Program-made: the position numbers and the translations under genes | Part shown: positions 16,528 to 25,292 of the stretch, piece by piece | How positions within the stretch are numbered: position 1 is the stretch's first letter | Layout of the letters: the number at the start of each line of letters is the position of its first letter | The notes under the pieces: generated by a model | What the model was told of the DNA's origin: nothing | Seen by the model: only the letters and a program-made list of their open reading frames with translations | The model's database searches: none | From: an uncultured Clostridia bacterium | Lineage (GTDB): Bacteria > Bacillota > Clostridia > Christensenellales > CAG-314 | Direction of reading: 5' to 3' | Assembly (NCBI GenBank): GCA_947586855.1 | Contig: CANPXV010000009.1 | Location: forward strand, 1-59,313 | Length of the DNA: 59,313 bases

Positions 16528-17235
16528 ATGACCCTTATCAAACAAGAACTTATTTCCGAAGGCAAAACCAAACGCATGTGGTACACCAACGACCCAAGGC
16601 TGGCCATTGCCGAGTCCTACGACGACGCAATGATGTATCACGGCAAGCGCAAGCTGTACTTTGACGGCAAGGGCGCATTGGCCAACGACATCAACGCAAT
16701 ATTGATGCAGGTGTTGGAAGAAAACAACATTCCCACCGCATTTGTGCGCAAATTTTCCGACAACTCCGCAGTGGTAAAGCTGGCGGAAATGCTGCCCATC
16801 GAGGTGGTGGTGCGCAACTATTCGGCGGGGACCATGCCCGAGAGGCTGGGGTTGGAGTACCACAAAAAGCTCAAATCGCCCGTGTTGGAGTTCTGCTACA
16901 AAAACGACGAGCTGGGCGACCCGTTTATCAACGAATATCACGCCTACGCCATGGAGCTGTGCACGCAGGAGGAGATGTCCACCATGTGCTACAACGCCAT
17001 GCGTATCAACAAGGTGCTGAGCGACCTGATGAGAGAGGTGGACGTGATTGTGGCCGACTTCAAGGTGGAGTTCGGCCGAGTGAACAAGCGTTTGGTGGTG
17101 GCGGACGAAATATCCCCCAACGTGGCCCGCTTCTGGGACAAAAACACTCTGCGCCGCATGGACAACGAGGGCAAAAATCCCGAGTTGGAGTATCAAAGGT
17201 TGTTGGCGCTGCTGCGTCAGGTAACGCACTATTGA
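16528..17235 (+). CDS. purC: Phosphoribosylaminoimidazole-succinocarboxamide synthase
   Basis: 235 residues, typical size. It joins CAIR and aspartate with ATP to give SAICAR in purine synthesis. The N-terminus (LISEGKTKRMWYTND), the FDGKG..AN loop, the RNYSAGTMPERLG substrate loop and DFKVEFGR..VVADEISPN near the C-terminus are all recognisable. GTG 16519 is in frame, but AGGTG just before ATG 16528 favours the latter. No other pur genes are near; the glycosidase gene ends 9 bp upstream and probably provides the transcript. Confidence 0.95.
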   Translation: MTLIKQELISEGKTKRMWYTNDPRLAIAESYDDAMMYHGKRKLYFDGKGALANDINAILMQVLEENNIPTAFVRKFSDNSAVVKLAEMLPIEVVVRNYSAGTMPERLGLEYHKKLKSPVLEFCYKNDELGDPFINEYHAYAMELCTQEEMSTMCYNAMRINKVLSDLMREVDVIVADFKVEFGRVNKRLVVADEISPNVARFWDKNTLRRMDNEGKNPELEYQRLLALLRQVTHY

Positions 17236-17251
17236 TGGGGAGGGCCGGATC

Positions 17252-17728
17252 ATGAGATGTTTGTATTGCGGATGTGAGGACAGCAAAGTGATAGACTCCC
17301 GCGCAACGGACGACGGCAGGAGTATCCGCCGCCGCAGAGAGTGCATTGCATGCGGCAAACGCTTCACCACCTTCGAAACCATCGAGATGGTGCCCTTTTT
17401 GGTGATAAAACGGGACGGCACACGGCAAATCTACGACCGCTCCAAGATCAAAAACGGCATTTTGCGTGCCTGCGAAAAGCGCCCCATATCCATGGCGCAG
17501 ATAGACGGCGTTGTGGACAACATCGAAAAGGCGCTGTACAACAGTCTGGACGAGGAAATCACCTCGCAAAAGATAGGCGACTTGGTGATGGAGCAGCTTA
17601 AAGAGCTGGACGAGGTGTCCTACATACGTTTTGCCGCCGTGTATCGCCAATTCAAGGATAGCGCCACCTTCTTTGAGGAAATGAGCAAAATTTTCAATAC
17701 GGGCGCCAAGGGAAAGAAAAAACGCTGA
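17252..17728 (+). CDS. nrdR: Transcriptional repressor NrdR
   Basis: 158 residues. It senses ATP/dATP and represses ribonucleotide reductase genes. The N-terminal zinc ribbon has CLYCG and CIACGKRFTTFE, and an ATP-cone follows (about 48-138, VIKRDGTRQIYDRSKIKNGI). It lies 16 bp after purC, and its TGA overlaps the next ATG. No nrd gene or obvious NrdR box pair was seen in this window. Confidence 0.95.
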   Translation: MRCLYCGCEDSKVIDSRATDDGRSIRRRRECIACGKRFTTFETIEMVPFLVIKRDGTRQIYDRSKIKNGILRACEKRPISMAQIDGVVDNIEKALYNSLDEEITSQKIGDLVMEQLKELDEVSYIRFAAVYRQFKDSATFFEEMSKIFNTGAKGKKKR

Positions 17729-18288
17729 TGAAAAATGTGGAACAGGAACTGAAAATGGAGCTTTCCGAGCGGGACTATCGTATCCTTGCCCAAAAGACGG
17801 ACGCTTTGCCCGTGCTGCAAACCAATTTCTACTTTGCCTTTGACGGCATGCCAAGCGACATGATGGTGCGTGTGCGCCGCAAGGCAGAGGACTATCTGCT
17901 GTGCTACAAAAAGCGCCTGTCCGATCGTGACGGCGTCACCGTCTGCGATGAAAGGGAACATCCCCTCACTGCCGAGCACGCCCGCTACATCTTGCAACGA
18001 GGCGTCACCCCCGACGAAATGCGCAAGCTGCTTGGGGTGCAGACGGTGTGTCCGCTGCAACTTGTGGGGCAGTTGGATACCCTCCGCACCTCATTTGTGC
18101 TGTGCGGGTGGCATCTGGAATTGGACAAAAACAGCTATCTTGGGCGCTGCGACTACGAGTTGGAGTGCGAAAACAACGACGTGACGGAGCTTGACAAGCT
18201 CAAAAACTACCTCTACTACACCTTTGGGATAATCTTTCGCCCGTCCCGCCCCAAGGTACAACGGTTTTTCGAGGCGCTGGGCAAATGA
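17728..18288 (+). CDS. CYTH-domain protein (triphosphate tunnel enzyme type)
   Basis: 186 residues. It opens with EQELKMELSE, the ExExK metal/phosphate motif of the CYTH superfamily (adenylyl cyclase CyaB, thiamine triphosphatase, inorganic triphosphatase). Alternating acidic/basic beta strands follow (MVRVRRK, LCYKKR, LELDKNSYLGRCDYELECE) and form the tunnel. It probably hydrolyses a triphosphate compound. The start overlaps the nrdR stop (TGATG) and the end overlaps the next gene by 4 bp, so these genes are an operon. Confidence 0.88.
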   Translation: MKNVEQELKMELSERDYRILAQKTDALPVLQTNFYFAFDGMPSDMMVRVRRKAEDYLLCYKKRLSDRDGVTVCDEREHPLTAEHARYILQRGVTPDEMRKLLGVQTVCPLQLVGQLDTLRTSFVLCGWHLELDKNSYLGRCDYELECENNDVTELDKLKNYLYYTFGIIFRPSRPKVQRFFEALGK

Positions 18289-18929
18289 AACTGACCAAAC
18301 GCTACAAGTACATCATTTTCGATTTCGACGGCACCATCAACAACACTTCGCCGGGTATCTACGCCACGTTTACTGCGGTGTTGGCGCACTTCGGTGTGGA
18401 CGCAAGCAAGGTGGACCTTTCCAGACACATCGGGCCGCCCCTTTCCGACAGCTACACCCACCTGTTGGGGCCGCAGCTGTGCGACAGCGCCATACAACTG
18501 CACAAGCGCATTTTCGACGAGACCAAGGCCGCCCAAAACAGCTTTTTGTACGAGGGCATAACGGACGTGCTGCGCCGCCTCAAAGAGGCGGGCTACGTGT
18601 TGGCAATTGCGTCCAGCAAGTACGAGCCGCACGCTGTGCAATCGCTGCAATATCACGGGCTAAGCGGATATTTCAGCTGCGTGTACGGCCAGACGGAGCG
18701 GCGGGGCTTCAAGCGGGAGGTGCTTGCCCAGCTTGTGGAGGACAACGGTTGGGACAAATCCCTTTGCCTGATGATAGGCGACACGCTGCACGACATAAAC
18801 GGTGCGCACGATTGCGGCATAGACGCCGTGGCCGTTACCTACGGCTTTGGGCACACCGACGAGCTGTTGGCTGCCCATCCCGTTGCAACGGTATCTTGCC
18901 CAAAACAAATTGCGGAGCTGCTAATTTAG
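18285..18929 (+). CDS. HAD-superfamily phosphatase (phosphoglycolate phosphatase-like)
   Basis: 214 residues. Motif I is FDFDGT (nucleophile Asp13, acid Asp15), motif II is ASSK, and motif IV is MIGDTLHDINGA. A helical cap lies between about 18 and 90 (C1 cap, Gph/PpaX/YjjG type). It probably dephosphorylates a small metabolite; the substrate is not predictable. It overlaps the CYTH gene by 4 bp and is followed 1 bp later by the CLC gene. Confidence 0.88.
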   Translation: MKLTKRYKYIIFDFDGTINNTSPGIYATFTAVLAHFGVDASKVDLSRHIGPPLSDSYTHLLGPQLCDSAIQLHKRIFDETKAAQNSFLYEGITDVLRRLKEAGYVLAIASSKYEPHAVQSLQYHGLSGYFSCVYGQTERRGFKREVLAQLVEDNGWDKSLCLMIGDTLHDINGAHDCGIDAVAVTYGFGHTDELLAAHPVATVSCPKQIAELLI

Positions 18930-18930
18930 T

Positions 18931-20514
18931 ATGAAAACAGACTACAAAAGCTATTTCAAAAATGTCATTGTCCCCGTGTTGGTGTACGGGGCGTTTACGG
19001 GTGCGCTGGTGGGCACGGTGGTGTACTTTTTCAAGTGGGTGGCCGAGTGGCTAACCGAGCAATCCAAGGAAATCTACCACTTTGCGCAGACCCATTGGTA
19101 TATCGCCTTGGCGGTGGTGGCAGGCGTTGCCGTCATCGCTTTGGTGCAGTACTTTTTGCAAAAATGGGCGCCCGAAACGGCCGGCGGAGGCATACCCCGT
19201 GCCGAGGGCGTGCTGAGGGGGCTGCTTACCTTCCGTTGGCTGCGCACGGGTATCGCCGTGATCGTCAACAGTTGGCTCAGCTTTTTTGCAGGGCTGCCCT
19301 TGGGCAGCGAGGGCCCCAGCGTGTTGTTGGGCACGGCCGTGGGCGGCGGCACAAGCAAACTGCCGCTATCGCACAACAGTTGGGATCGCTACATCATGAC
19401 GGGCGGCGCCTGCGCAGGCTTTGCTGTGGCCACTTCCGCCCCCGTCACGGGCATATTGTTTGCTTTGGAAGAGGCGCACAAGCGCTTTACCCCTATGATC
19501 TTTTTGATGGCCATGAGCAGCGTGCTGTTCGGCGTTGCGGCGTCCAACTTGTGGACTTTGGCGCTGGGCGAGCACTCTCTGCCGCTGTTTGGCGTCAGCT
19601 TGGCGTCCTTTACTATGAAGGATATCTGGGTGCCGCTGATATTGGGCGTGGCGGTGGCCGGCCTGGCCATAGGCTACAACCATCTGGTATTTTGGATCGG
19701 CCGCTTCTACGACACCAAGCTCAAACGGGTGCCCTCGTGGTTGCGCCTGATAATAGTATTTGTGCTCACCGCCGTCATCGGCTTGCTGGCTTTTGGTGAT
19801 TTTGACGGTACCGACGCCCTGTTTGGCGGCAGCGGCCTCATCGTAAGGCTGGCCGACAGCGCCAATTTCAGCTGGAAAATCATCTTTGCGCTGCTGGTGA
19901 TACGCTTTGTTATGATTGCATTTTCCACGGGCAGCGGCGCAACGGGCGGTGTGTTCATACCCATGCTAAGCATAGGCGCACTGTTGGGCGCATTGCTGGG
20001 CAACGCCTTTGTGGCGATGGGCATGGACGGCACGCTGTTTGCCACCGTTGTGATGCTCACCATGTCGGCATTTATGGGGGCCGCCACCCGTGCACCCCTC
20101 ACCGCATTGGTTTTCATGGTGGAGTGCACCTGGAACTTCTCCAACCTGTTTTACGTGGCGATAACGGTGTTTTTGAGCTACTTCCTGTGCGAGCTGTTCA
20201 AGGTGGAGCCTCTCTACGACGTGCTGTTGGAGCGCATGACGGACAAGCAAAATCACGGCAAGGAGCCGATTATCGTCAAGCTGACCTACACCGTGCAAAA
20301 GGGCGCTTTTGCTGTGGGCAAGGCCGTCCGAGACGTGCTGTGGCCCGCCAACACCAAGGTCAGCGAGATCGTCAAGGGGGATGTGGCACGTATGGACGAC
20401 GACGGCGAAAAGAAGTTGCAAGTGGGCGACACCCTCACCGTCATCACCCAGACCTACGACGAAAACGCCACCCGCAGCGAGTTGGAGGAGATTTTGGGCA
20501 AGCAAACGGCCTGA
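18931..20514 (+). CDS. CLC-family anion channel/transporter with C-terminal RCK_C (TrkA-C) domain
   Basis: 527 residues. About ten membrane helices hold the CLC signatures GGGIPRAEG (about 86-94), GSEGPSV (gating Glu127) and GSGATGGVFIPMLSIG. After the membrane part, about 455-527 form a TrkA-C regulatory domain (KVSEIVKGDVARMDD... LQVGDTLTVITQ). In typical CLC proteins the first motif is GSGIP, with the Ser coordinating chloride; here it is Gly. It is the last gene of the purC-to-CLC operon. Confidence 0.92.
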   Translation: MKTDYKSYFKNVIVPVLVYGAFTGALVGTVVYFFKWVAEWLTEQSKEIYHFAQTHWYIALAVVAGVAVIALVQYFLQKWAPETAGGGIPRAEGVLRGLLTFRWLRTGIAVIVNSWLSFFAGLPLGSEGPSVLLGTAVGGGTSKLPLSHNSWDRYIMTGGACAGFAVATSAPVTGILFALEEAHKRFTPMIFLMAMSSVLFGVAASNLWTLALGEHSLPLFGVSLASFTMKDIWVPLILGVAVAGLAIGYNHLVFWIGRFYDTKLKRVPSWLRLIIVFVLTAVIGLLAFGDFDGTDALFGGSGLIVRLADSANFSWKIIFALLVIRFVMIAFSTGSGATGGVFIPMLSIGALLGALLGNAFVAMGMDGTLFATVVMLTMSAFMGAATRAPLTALVFMVECTWNFSNLFYVAITVFLSYFLCELFKVEPLYDVLLERMTDKQNHGKEPIIVKLTYTVQKGAFAVGKAVRDVLWPANTKVSEIVKGDVARMDDDGEKKLQVGDTLTVITQTYDENATRSELEEILGKQTA

Positions 20515-20571
20515 TTTTGCCCGCCGAATGCGGCACTTTGACAAAATTTTTTCCAAAATGCCGCAAAATGT

Positions 20572-20600
20572 TAGACAAATCGACATCGGCTGTGTATAAT
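20572..20600 (+). promoter_or_regulatory. Promoter for ferredoxin
   Basis: TAGACA (20572-20577), 17-bp spacer, TATAAT (20595-20600), followed by a strong AGGAG ribosome binding site. Confidence 0.75.
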
Positions 20601-20635
20601 AAAACTATCCCAAAAGGAAAAGGAGAAAAACGGTT

Positions 20636-20806
20636 ATGGCACACAAAATTACAAACGATTGTATCGCTTGCGGCGGCTGCCAAAGTGTTTGCCCCTGCGA
20701 GGCTATCAGCGAAGGCGACGGCAAATTTGAGATTGCCGCAGATCTTTGCGTAGATTGCGGTGCTTGCGCTGCTCAATGCCCTGTCGGAGCAATCGAAGAG
20801 GCGTAA
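20636..20806 (+). CDS. 2[4Fe-4S] ferredoxin
   Basis: 56 residues, clostridial type. It is a low-potential electron carrier in the cytoplasm. Two CxxCxxCxxxCP clusters are visible: CIACGGCQSVCP and CVDCGACAAQCP. AGGAG lies about 11 nt before ATG. It is a single-gene transcript, with its own promoter upstream and its own terminator downstream. Confidence 0.96.
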   Translation: MAHKITNDCIACGGCQSVCPCEAISEGDGKFEIAADLCVDCGACAAQCPVGAIEEA

Positions 20807-20867
20807 AGCTCATCGCACAACATGCCGACCGTTTTGTCGGCGCACAACGGTAACACCGATAACATCG

Positions 20868-20900
20868 AAAGGCCAACCCTTGCTTTGGGTCGGCCTTTTT
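20868..20900 (+). terminator. Intrinsic terminator after ferredoxin
   Basis: AAAGGCCAACCC (20868-20879) pairs with GGGTCGGCCTTT (20887-20898), one mismatch, followed by T-run. Confidence 0.88.
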
Positions 20901-21066
20901 CGTTGCGACACGGCGCATCTCGTTTCGCCGGCCCTTTTATCCTTTTTTGATTTCCCCCGAAAATTTTTTCTTTTTCTTCGTAATGATTTTTCATCTCGGT
21001 TAATTTTTTTTATTTATTTTTTTATTAGCACGGTACTTTGTTGCGGTGGAATATTTTGTCATATTG

Positions 21067-21095
21067 TTTACTATTTTTGCAAATTGATGTACAAT
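21067..21095 (+). promoter_or_regulatory. Promoter directly abutting the methyltransferase start (leaderless candidate)
   Basis: TTTACT (21067-21072), 17-bp spacer, TACAAT (21090-21095). Only AGCGGT separates the -10 box from ATG 21102, so transcription should begin at or next to the start codon. No Shine-Dalgarno sequence is present. Confidence 0.6.
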
Positions 21096-21101
21096 AGCGG
21101 T

Positions 21102-21866
21102 ATGGTCGAGTTGGATCCGCAAGAAAAAATAGAAGATCTGCAATGCGACGGGCTGCGTATAATACAGTCCTCGCAGGAGTATCGCTTTACCACCGACGCC
21201 GTGCTGCTTGCCAATTTTTGCAGGGATATGCAGGGCAAGCTTTGCGTGGAGTTTTGCGCAGGCAGCGGTGTGATAAGCCTGCTTGTCGCCCACAAAAAGC
21301 GTCCTCGGCGCATTGTTGCGATAGAAATCCAGCCTCGTCTGGCGGATATGATGCGGCGCAGTGTGCAGCTAAACGGTTTGCAGCAGGTCATCGAGGTGCA
21401 CACGGCGGATATCAAAGACGCCTCGCAGCTGGTTAGCGGCGCCGATGTCGTGGTGTGCAATCCGCCCTATCGCAGATTGGGCAGCGGCGAGCGCCAATTG
21501 CAGCCCAACATTGCGCTGTGCCGACACGAGATTGCCCTCACGCTGTCGGATGTGGTGGCAAGTGCAGCGGCCGTGCTCAACAATAGGGGCGTGTTCTATC
21601 TGGTGCATCAGGCGGACAGGCTGTGTCAGATCGTGACGGAGTGCGCCCACAGCGGCCTTGCCGTCAAGGAGATATTGCCCGTGTGTCCCTCTCCCGGCAA
21701 GCCGCCCAAGCTGGTGTTGGTCAGGGCGGTAAAGGGCGGTGCACCCGATTGTATCCTGCACAAGCCGATGTTTGTTGCGGACGAAGAGGGCAACTACACG
21801 CAGCAGGCCAGCATATGGTACAACGGCCAACCCACCCCGCCTGTGGGGCCAAAGGACTGCAATTGA
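21102..21866 (+). CDS. tRNA1(Val) (adenine37-N6)-methyltransferase-like protein
   Basis: 254 residues, similar in length to the TrmN6/YabB family. The SAM-binding motif is CVEFCAGSGVISLLVA (about 46-61) and the N6-adenine catalytic motif is NPPY (in VVVCNPPYRRL). The N-terminal DLQCDGLRIIQ and FRFTTDAVLL-like segment (YRFTTDAVLLANF) is also typical. An in-frame ATG at 21087 is possible, but the promoter position favours ATG 21102. rsmI follows after 7 bp, the same pairing as yabB-rsmI in Bacillus, which supports the call. Confidence 0.88.
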   Translation: MVELDPQEKIEDLQCDGLRIIQSSQEYRFTTDAVLLANFCRDMQGKLCVEFCAGSGVISLLVAHKKRPRRIVAIEIQPRLADMMRRSVQLNGLQQVIEVHTADIKDASQLVSGADVVVCNPPYRRLGSGERQLQPNIALCRHEIALTLSDVVASAAAVLNNRGVFYLVHQADRLCQIVTECAHSGLAVKEILPVCPSPGKPPKLVLVRAVKGGAPDCILHKPMFVADEEGNYTQQASIWYNGQPTPPVGPKDCN

Positions 21867-21873
21867 GGTAGAA

Positions 21874-22653
21874 ATGGTATATTTTGTTGCAACGCCAATA
21901 GGCAATCTGGAAGAAATAACGATGCGGGCGGTGGACGTGTTGAAGAGCGTATCCGCCGTGTTTTGCGAGGACACCCGTCACAGCAGGATATTGTTGGAGC
22001 GGTACGGCATATCCAAGCCCACATACAGCTATCACAAATTTAACGAGGCCAAGCAGACGGAAAATATTCTTGCCTTTTGCGAGAGGGGCGAGGACGTGGC
22101 CGTCATATCCGACGCAGGCATGCCCGCCATCAACGACCCCGGCACGGTGCTTGTTGGCGCCCTCAAAGAAAAGGGCTACCCCTACACGGTGGCAAGCGGG
22201 CCAAGCGCCTTTGTCAACGCATTTGTGCTTAGCGGATACCGTCCGCCCTTTACCTACTTCGGCTTCTTGCCCGACAAGCTGTCCGAGCGGGACAAGCTGC
22301 TGGACGCCAACGTGGGCGTGGCAATCTTTTATGTGTCCGTGCACGACTTGCAGGAGAACATGCGCTACCTGTGCCAACGTCTGGGCAACCGAGAGTGTCT
22401 GCTGGCCAAGGAGCTTACCAAACTGCACGAAAAACTGATTTTTTGCCACCTCGGCGACGTCATCGACGAGGACAAGGGCGAGTTTGTGCTGGTGGTAAAC
22501 CGAGGCGACAACGTCAACCCTCTGTGCAAGCTTAGCGTGGCCGAGCACCTCGACTACTACCTCAAAGACGGCATGAGCAAGTCCGAGGCGGTCAAGGCGG
22601 TTGCCAAGGATCGCAACGTACCCAAAAACGAAATCTACAAGCAAACGCTGTGA
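21874..22653 (+). CDS. rsmI: 16S rRNA (cytidine1402-2'-O)-methyltransferase
   Basis: 259 residues. It methylates the ribose of C1402 in the decoding centre. The tetrapyrrole-methylase fold is shown by VYFVATPIGNLEEITMRA at the N-terminus, CEDTRHSRILL, VISDAGMPAINDPG and GPSAFVNAFVLSG. The C-terminal SKSEAVKAVAKDRNVPKNEIY is the usual helical tail. Its ribosome binding site (GAGGT) overlaps the upstream stop codon. Confidence 0.95.
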   Translation: MVYFVATPIGNLEEITMRAVDVLKSVSAVFCEDTRHSRILLERYGISKPTYSYHKFNEAKQTENILAFCERGEDVAVISDAGMPAINDPGTVLVGALKEKGYPYTVASGPSAFVNAFVLSGYRPPFTYFGFLPDKLSERDKLLDANVGVAIFYVSVHDLQENMRYLCQRLGNRECLLAKELTKLHEKLIFCHLGDVIDEDKGEFVLVVNRGDNVNPLCKLSVAEHLDYYLKDGMSKSEAVKAVAKDRNVPKNEIYKQTL

Positions 22654-22726
22654 GCGTTGGTAACGGATTTTACACAAAGTTGGTTTTGTGATAAATGTTG
22701 TGGACAGGAGCAACCAAAACATAAAG

Positions 22727-22950
22727 CCGGCTGCTTTCAACTAAACTTCCTGCAATCACGGACCTGCGCCGAGATTGCAGCCCCCCCAGGGGGTGCCGGG
22801 GCAATGGGAGACCCCGGCGAAGGTCTAAAAAATGAACAACCGTGCAGGTTGTTCCTTAGTAGTCCGACCAAGTCGGCGCTTGCGCCCCGTAGGGGTCGGT
22901 TGCGTAGTCAACCGTACCGACTTGCACCTGGTCGGGGCCCGTAGGGCCAA
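22727..22950 (-). repeat. Interspersed hairpin-rich repeat, copy B (inverted)
   Basis: Read on the minus strand, this matches copy A (13573-13784) almost throughout: the GGTTG/CAACC hairpin, CCCC/GGGG, GAACAACC/GGTTGTTC, the GGTCTCCCATTGCCCCGGCA stretch, and the core at 22752-22778, which is identical to 13730-13756. The outer ends differ: CCGGCTGC and GGGCCC replace CCGGCCAA. It lies between rsmI and the ECF sigma gene. Confidence 0.8.
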
Positions 22951-22958
22951 AATATTGA

Positions 22959-22999
22959 GCACGGCAATGCAATAAAACCGCTCTGCCGTGCGTTATTAT
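22959..22999 (+). promoter_or_regulatory. Hairpin just upstream of the ECF sigma gene
   Basis: GCACGGCA (22959-22966) pairs perfectly with TGCCGTGC (22984-22991), followed by TTATTATT. It could be a terminator isolating the sigma gene or a 5'-leader hairpin. No convincing ECF-type autoregulated promoter was seen. Confidence 0.5.
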
Positions 23000-23019
23000 T
23001 ACAGAAAGAGGAACAAAAG

Positions 23020-23577
23020 ATGTCTCGGCAAACCTACAAGATGCCTCGCTCGCATCAGATAGACAACGCTATCTACGGCATTGCCAACGGCGAGGAAAAT
23101 TCGCTAAGGACGCTCTACCAACTGACAAGCAGCGCCGTCTACGCCTATGCGTTGACCGTCACCAAAAACGTCTTTGACGCACAGGACGTGATGCAGGAAA
23201 CCTTTGTAAAGATGTACGACGCAGCGCCCAACTACATATCCCGCAACAGGCCCATGGCCTGGATGCTGAGTATCGCCAGAAATTTGTGTATGGACAAGTT
23301 TCGCTCCAACTCTCGGCTAACAGATGTCACGGACGAGCAGCTGGAAGCGCAATTGCAGACGGTGCAGGCGGATGTCACCGACAGGTTGGTGGTGCAAAGC
23401 TGTCTCAGCAAGCTATCCCAACAGGAGCGCACAATAGTGGTTATGCACGCAGTGGGCGGCGTCAGGCACAGGGAGATTGCCAGGCAGTTGGACTTGCCCC
23501 TCAACACGGTGCTGTCCAAGTACAAGAGGTCTTTGCAAAAGCTCAAAGACATTCTGCAAGGAGGTAAAGATGAATAA
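23020..23577 (+). CDS. ECF-type RNA polymerase sigma factor
   Basis: 185 residues. Region 2 spans about 25-95 (VFDAQDVMQETFVKMYD, then PMAWMLSIARNLCMDKFR). Region 4 spans about 125-178 (LSQQERTIVVMHAVGGVRHREIARQLDLPLNTVLSKYKRSLQKL, a helix-turn-helix that contacts the -35 box). GAGGA precedes the ATG. The anti-sigma gene starts inside its last codons (8-bp overlap), so the two are made together and the factor is probably held at the membrane until a signal arrives. Confidence 0.93.
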   Translation: MSRQTYKMPRSHQIDNAIYGIANGEENSLRTLYQLTSSAVYAYALTVTKNVFDAQDVMQETFVKMYDAAPNYISRNRPMAWMLSIARNLCMDKFRSNSRLTDVTDEQLEAQLQTVQADVTDRLVVQSCLSKLSQQERTIVVMHAVGGVRHREIARQLDLPLNTVLSKYKRSLQKLKDILQGGKDE

Positions 23578-25081
23578 CAAACAAACAGAAAAGCAAATAG
23601 GACAAAGTTTCAGCAACGTCACGCCCGATGTGTACAACGATATATCCGCCCGTTGTCCCACCCGTGCCGCTGTCAAAAGGCAGCGCAGCGCCAATTGGGG
23701 CTGGAAGCTATCCACCTGCGCCCTTGCGTTGGTGTTGGTGGTGGCGATAGTGTTTGGCGGAGTGATGCTGGGCACGCAGGGCAGGCAAAGCGCAGTTGCA
23801 GCCACTGTCACATTGGACGTCAATCCCAGCGTGGCGATAGAGCTATCCACCGATCAGGTGGTGCTGGGCGTCAAGGCGCTCAACAAGGACGGCGAGCGCA
23901 TTTTGGGCGATCTGGACCTGACAGGCTCCAACTTGCAAACGGCGGTGTACGCCATTGTGGGATCGATGACGCTGGGCGGCTACTTTTCGGTGGATAACTC
24001 CGTCTTGGTAAGCGTGGACGCCGATCAAAGCCTCTACCAAAGCCTTGTGGACAAGGTCACAAGCGAGATAACCGTCATTTTGGGTTCGCAAAACGTGCAG
24101 GCCAGCGTGCTTTCGCAGTGGATAACCCAATCCGAAAGCGCCAAAAGCATCGCCCAACAGTACGGCATTTCGTCGGGCAAGGCGCAGCTTATCGCCGCGA
24201 TACTTGACGCCTCGCAAAATGCCTACACGGCCGAGCAGCTTGCCAAGCTGAACGTAAACGAGCTCAACCTCATCATCGAGTCCCTCAATCTGCCGCAGGA
24301 CGTGCTTTCTCACAACGGCAACAATGCCAGCCAAAGCAGATATATCGGGCGAGAGGAAGCCATCAACAAAGCTCTTGAAGCAGTTGCAGCCGACTTGACG
24401 CTATCGTCCCTGTCGCAAACGGACGTGAGCAGGTTGCAGTGCAAAATGGACAACGACGACGGCGTGATGGTGTACGAAGTGGAGCTTGTGTACAACGATT
24501 GGGAGTACGACGTGGATATCAATGCCATCACGGGCGCAGTTGTCAAGTTGGAGAAGGAGTTGCAAAACTATCGCCCCTACGACGACGCCACCCGCACCAA
24601 ACTATCCGAAGAGGACATCCGCAATCTGGTGCGCAGCATGTTCGACCTGCCCCAAAATCAATGGGTACAGGTAAGCTACGACAGAGATGACGGCGTGTAC
24701 GAGGTAAAGGTCAATCCCAATCAGGGCAAATTTTACGAAATCGAGTTCAACGTATACGGTGACGTCATCAGCTTCTCCGAGGAGGAGATAGAAATAATGC
24801 CCGGCCCCGTCGAGGACCAATGGCAGGGCGGCGCCCCCGGCGATCAGTACAGTGCCGTGATGAACTACGTCATCACCCAGCTGGAAAATATCTACAAACA
24901 GCCCATCGACCGCAGCAAGATGATCGACTTTACATACAAACTTGACGACGACTACCGTTCGAGAAACGTCTGGGAGGTGGAGTTCAAGTACCAAGTGGGC
25001 AATATCATGTACGAATATGAGTGCAGCGTGGATATCGACACAATGGAAATCATCGAGCAAAGCCGAGATATAGACGATTGA
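23570..25081 (+). CDS. RsgI-like membrane anti-sigma factor with PepSY-type sensor repeats
   Basis: 503 residues. A short cytoplasmic part (1-44, containing FSNVTPDVYNDISARC) is followed by one membrane helix (about 45-67). Next comes the RsgI-type extracytoplasmic domain TVTLDVNPSVAIEL with N85-P86-S87; in characterised RsgI proteins this Asn-Pro bond is the autoproteolysis site. From about 255 to 503 three PepSY-like units follow (EEAINKALE... VYEVELVYNDWEYDVDINAITGAVVK, and two more, described in part). AAGGAGG precedes the ATG inside the sigma gene. The usual RsgI_N cytoplasmic domain is not recognisable, and the partner is an ECF factor rather than SigI. The signal is unknown. Confidence 0.82.
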   Translation: MNNKQTEKQIGQSFSNVTPDVYNDISARCPTRAAVKRQRSANWGWKLSTCALALVLVVAIVFGGVMLGTQGRQSAVAATVTLDVNPSVAIELSTDQVVLGVKALNKDGERILGDLDLTGSNLQTAVYAIVGSMTLGGYFSVDNSVLVSVDADQSLYQSLVDKVTSEITVILGSQNVQASVLSQWITQSESAKSIAQQYGISSGKAQLIAAILDASQNAYTAEQLAKLNVNELNLIIESLNLPQDVLSHNGNNASQSRYIGREEAINKALEAVAADLTLSSLSQTDVSRLQCKMDNDDGVMVYEVELVYNDWEYDVDINAITGAVVKLEKELQNYRPYDDATRTKLSEEDIRNLVRSMFDLPQNQWVQVSYDRDDGVYEVKVNPNQGKFYEIEFNVYGDVISFSEEEIEIMPGPVEDQWQGGAPGDQYSAVMNYVITQLENIYKQPIDRSKMIDFTYKLDDDYRSRNVWEVEFKYQVGNIMYEYECSVDIDTMEIIEQSRDIDD

Positions 25082-25189
25082 CAATATCTGCCAAACAGAC
25101 TGTTGTTAAAAGCCGCTAAAAAGATATTTGATGGAAGTCGCTAAATATTACGTTTGATATTTGTTTGACTGTTCGTCATTCCAAAAAAC

Positions 25190-25220
25190 AGGTCAGCCCC
25201 GTTTGGAGGGCTGACCTTTT
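25190..25220. terminator. Intrinsic terminator after the sigma/anti-sigma operon
   Basis: AGGTCAGCCC pairs perfectly with GGGCTGACCT around an 8-nt loop. TTTT follows on the plus strand and a T-run on the minus strand (A-run 25183-25188), so it can serve both convergent transcripts. Confidence 0.85.
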
Positions 25221-25292
25221 GCGATACTTTTTGGCGGGCGGCTTTTTGTTTTTTGCCACCCCATATGGTGTTTTTTGAAAAAAAGCGGATTT

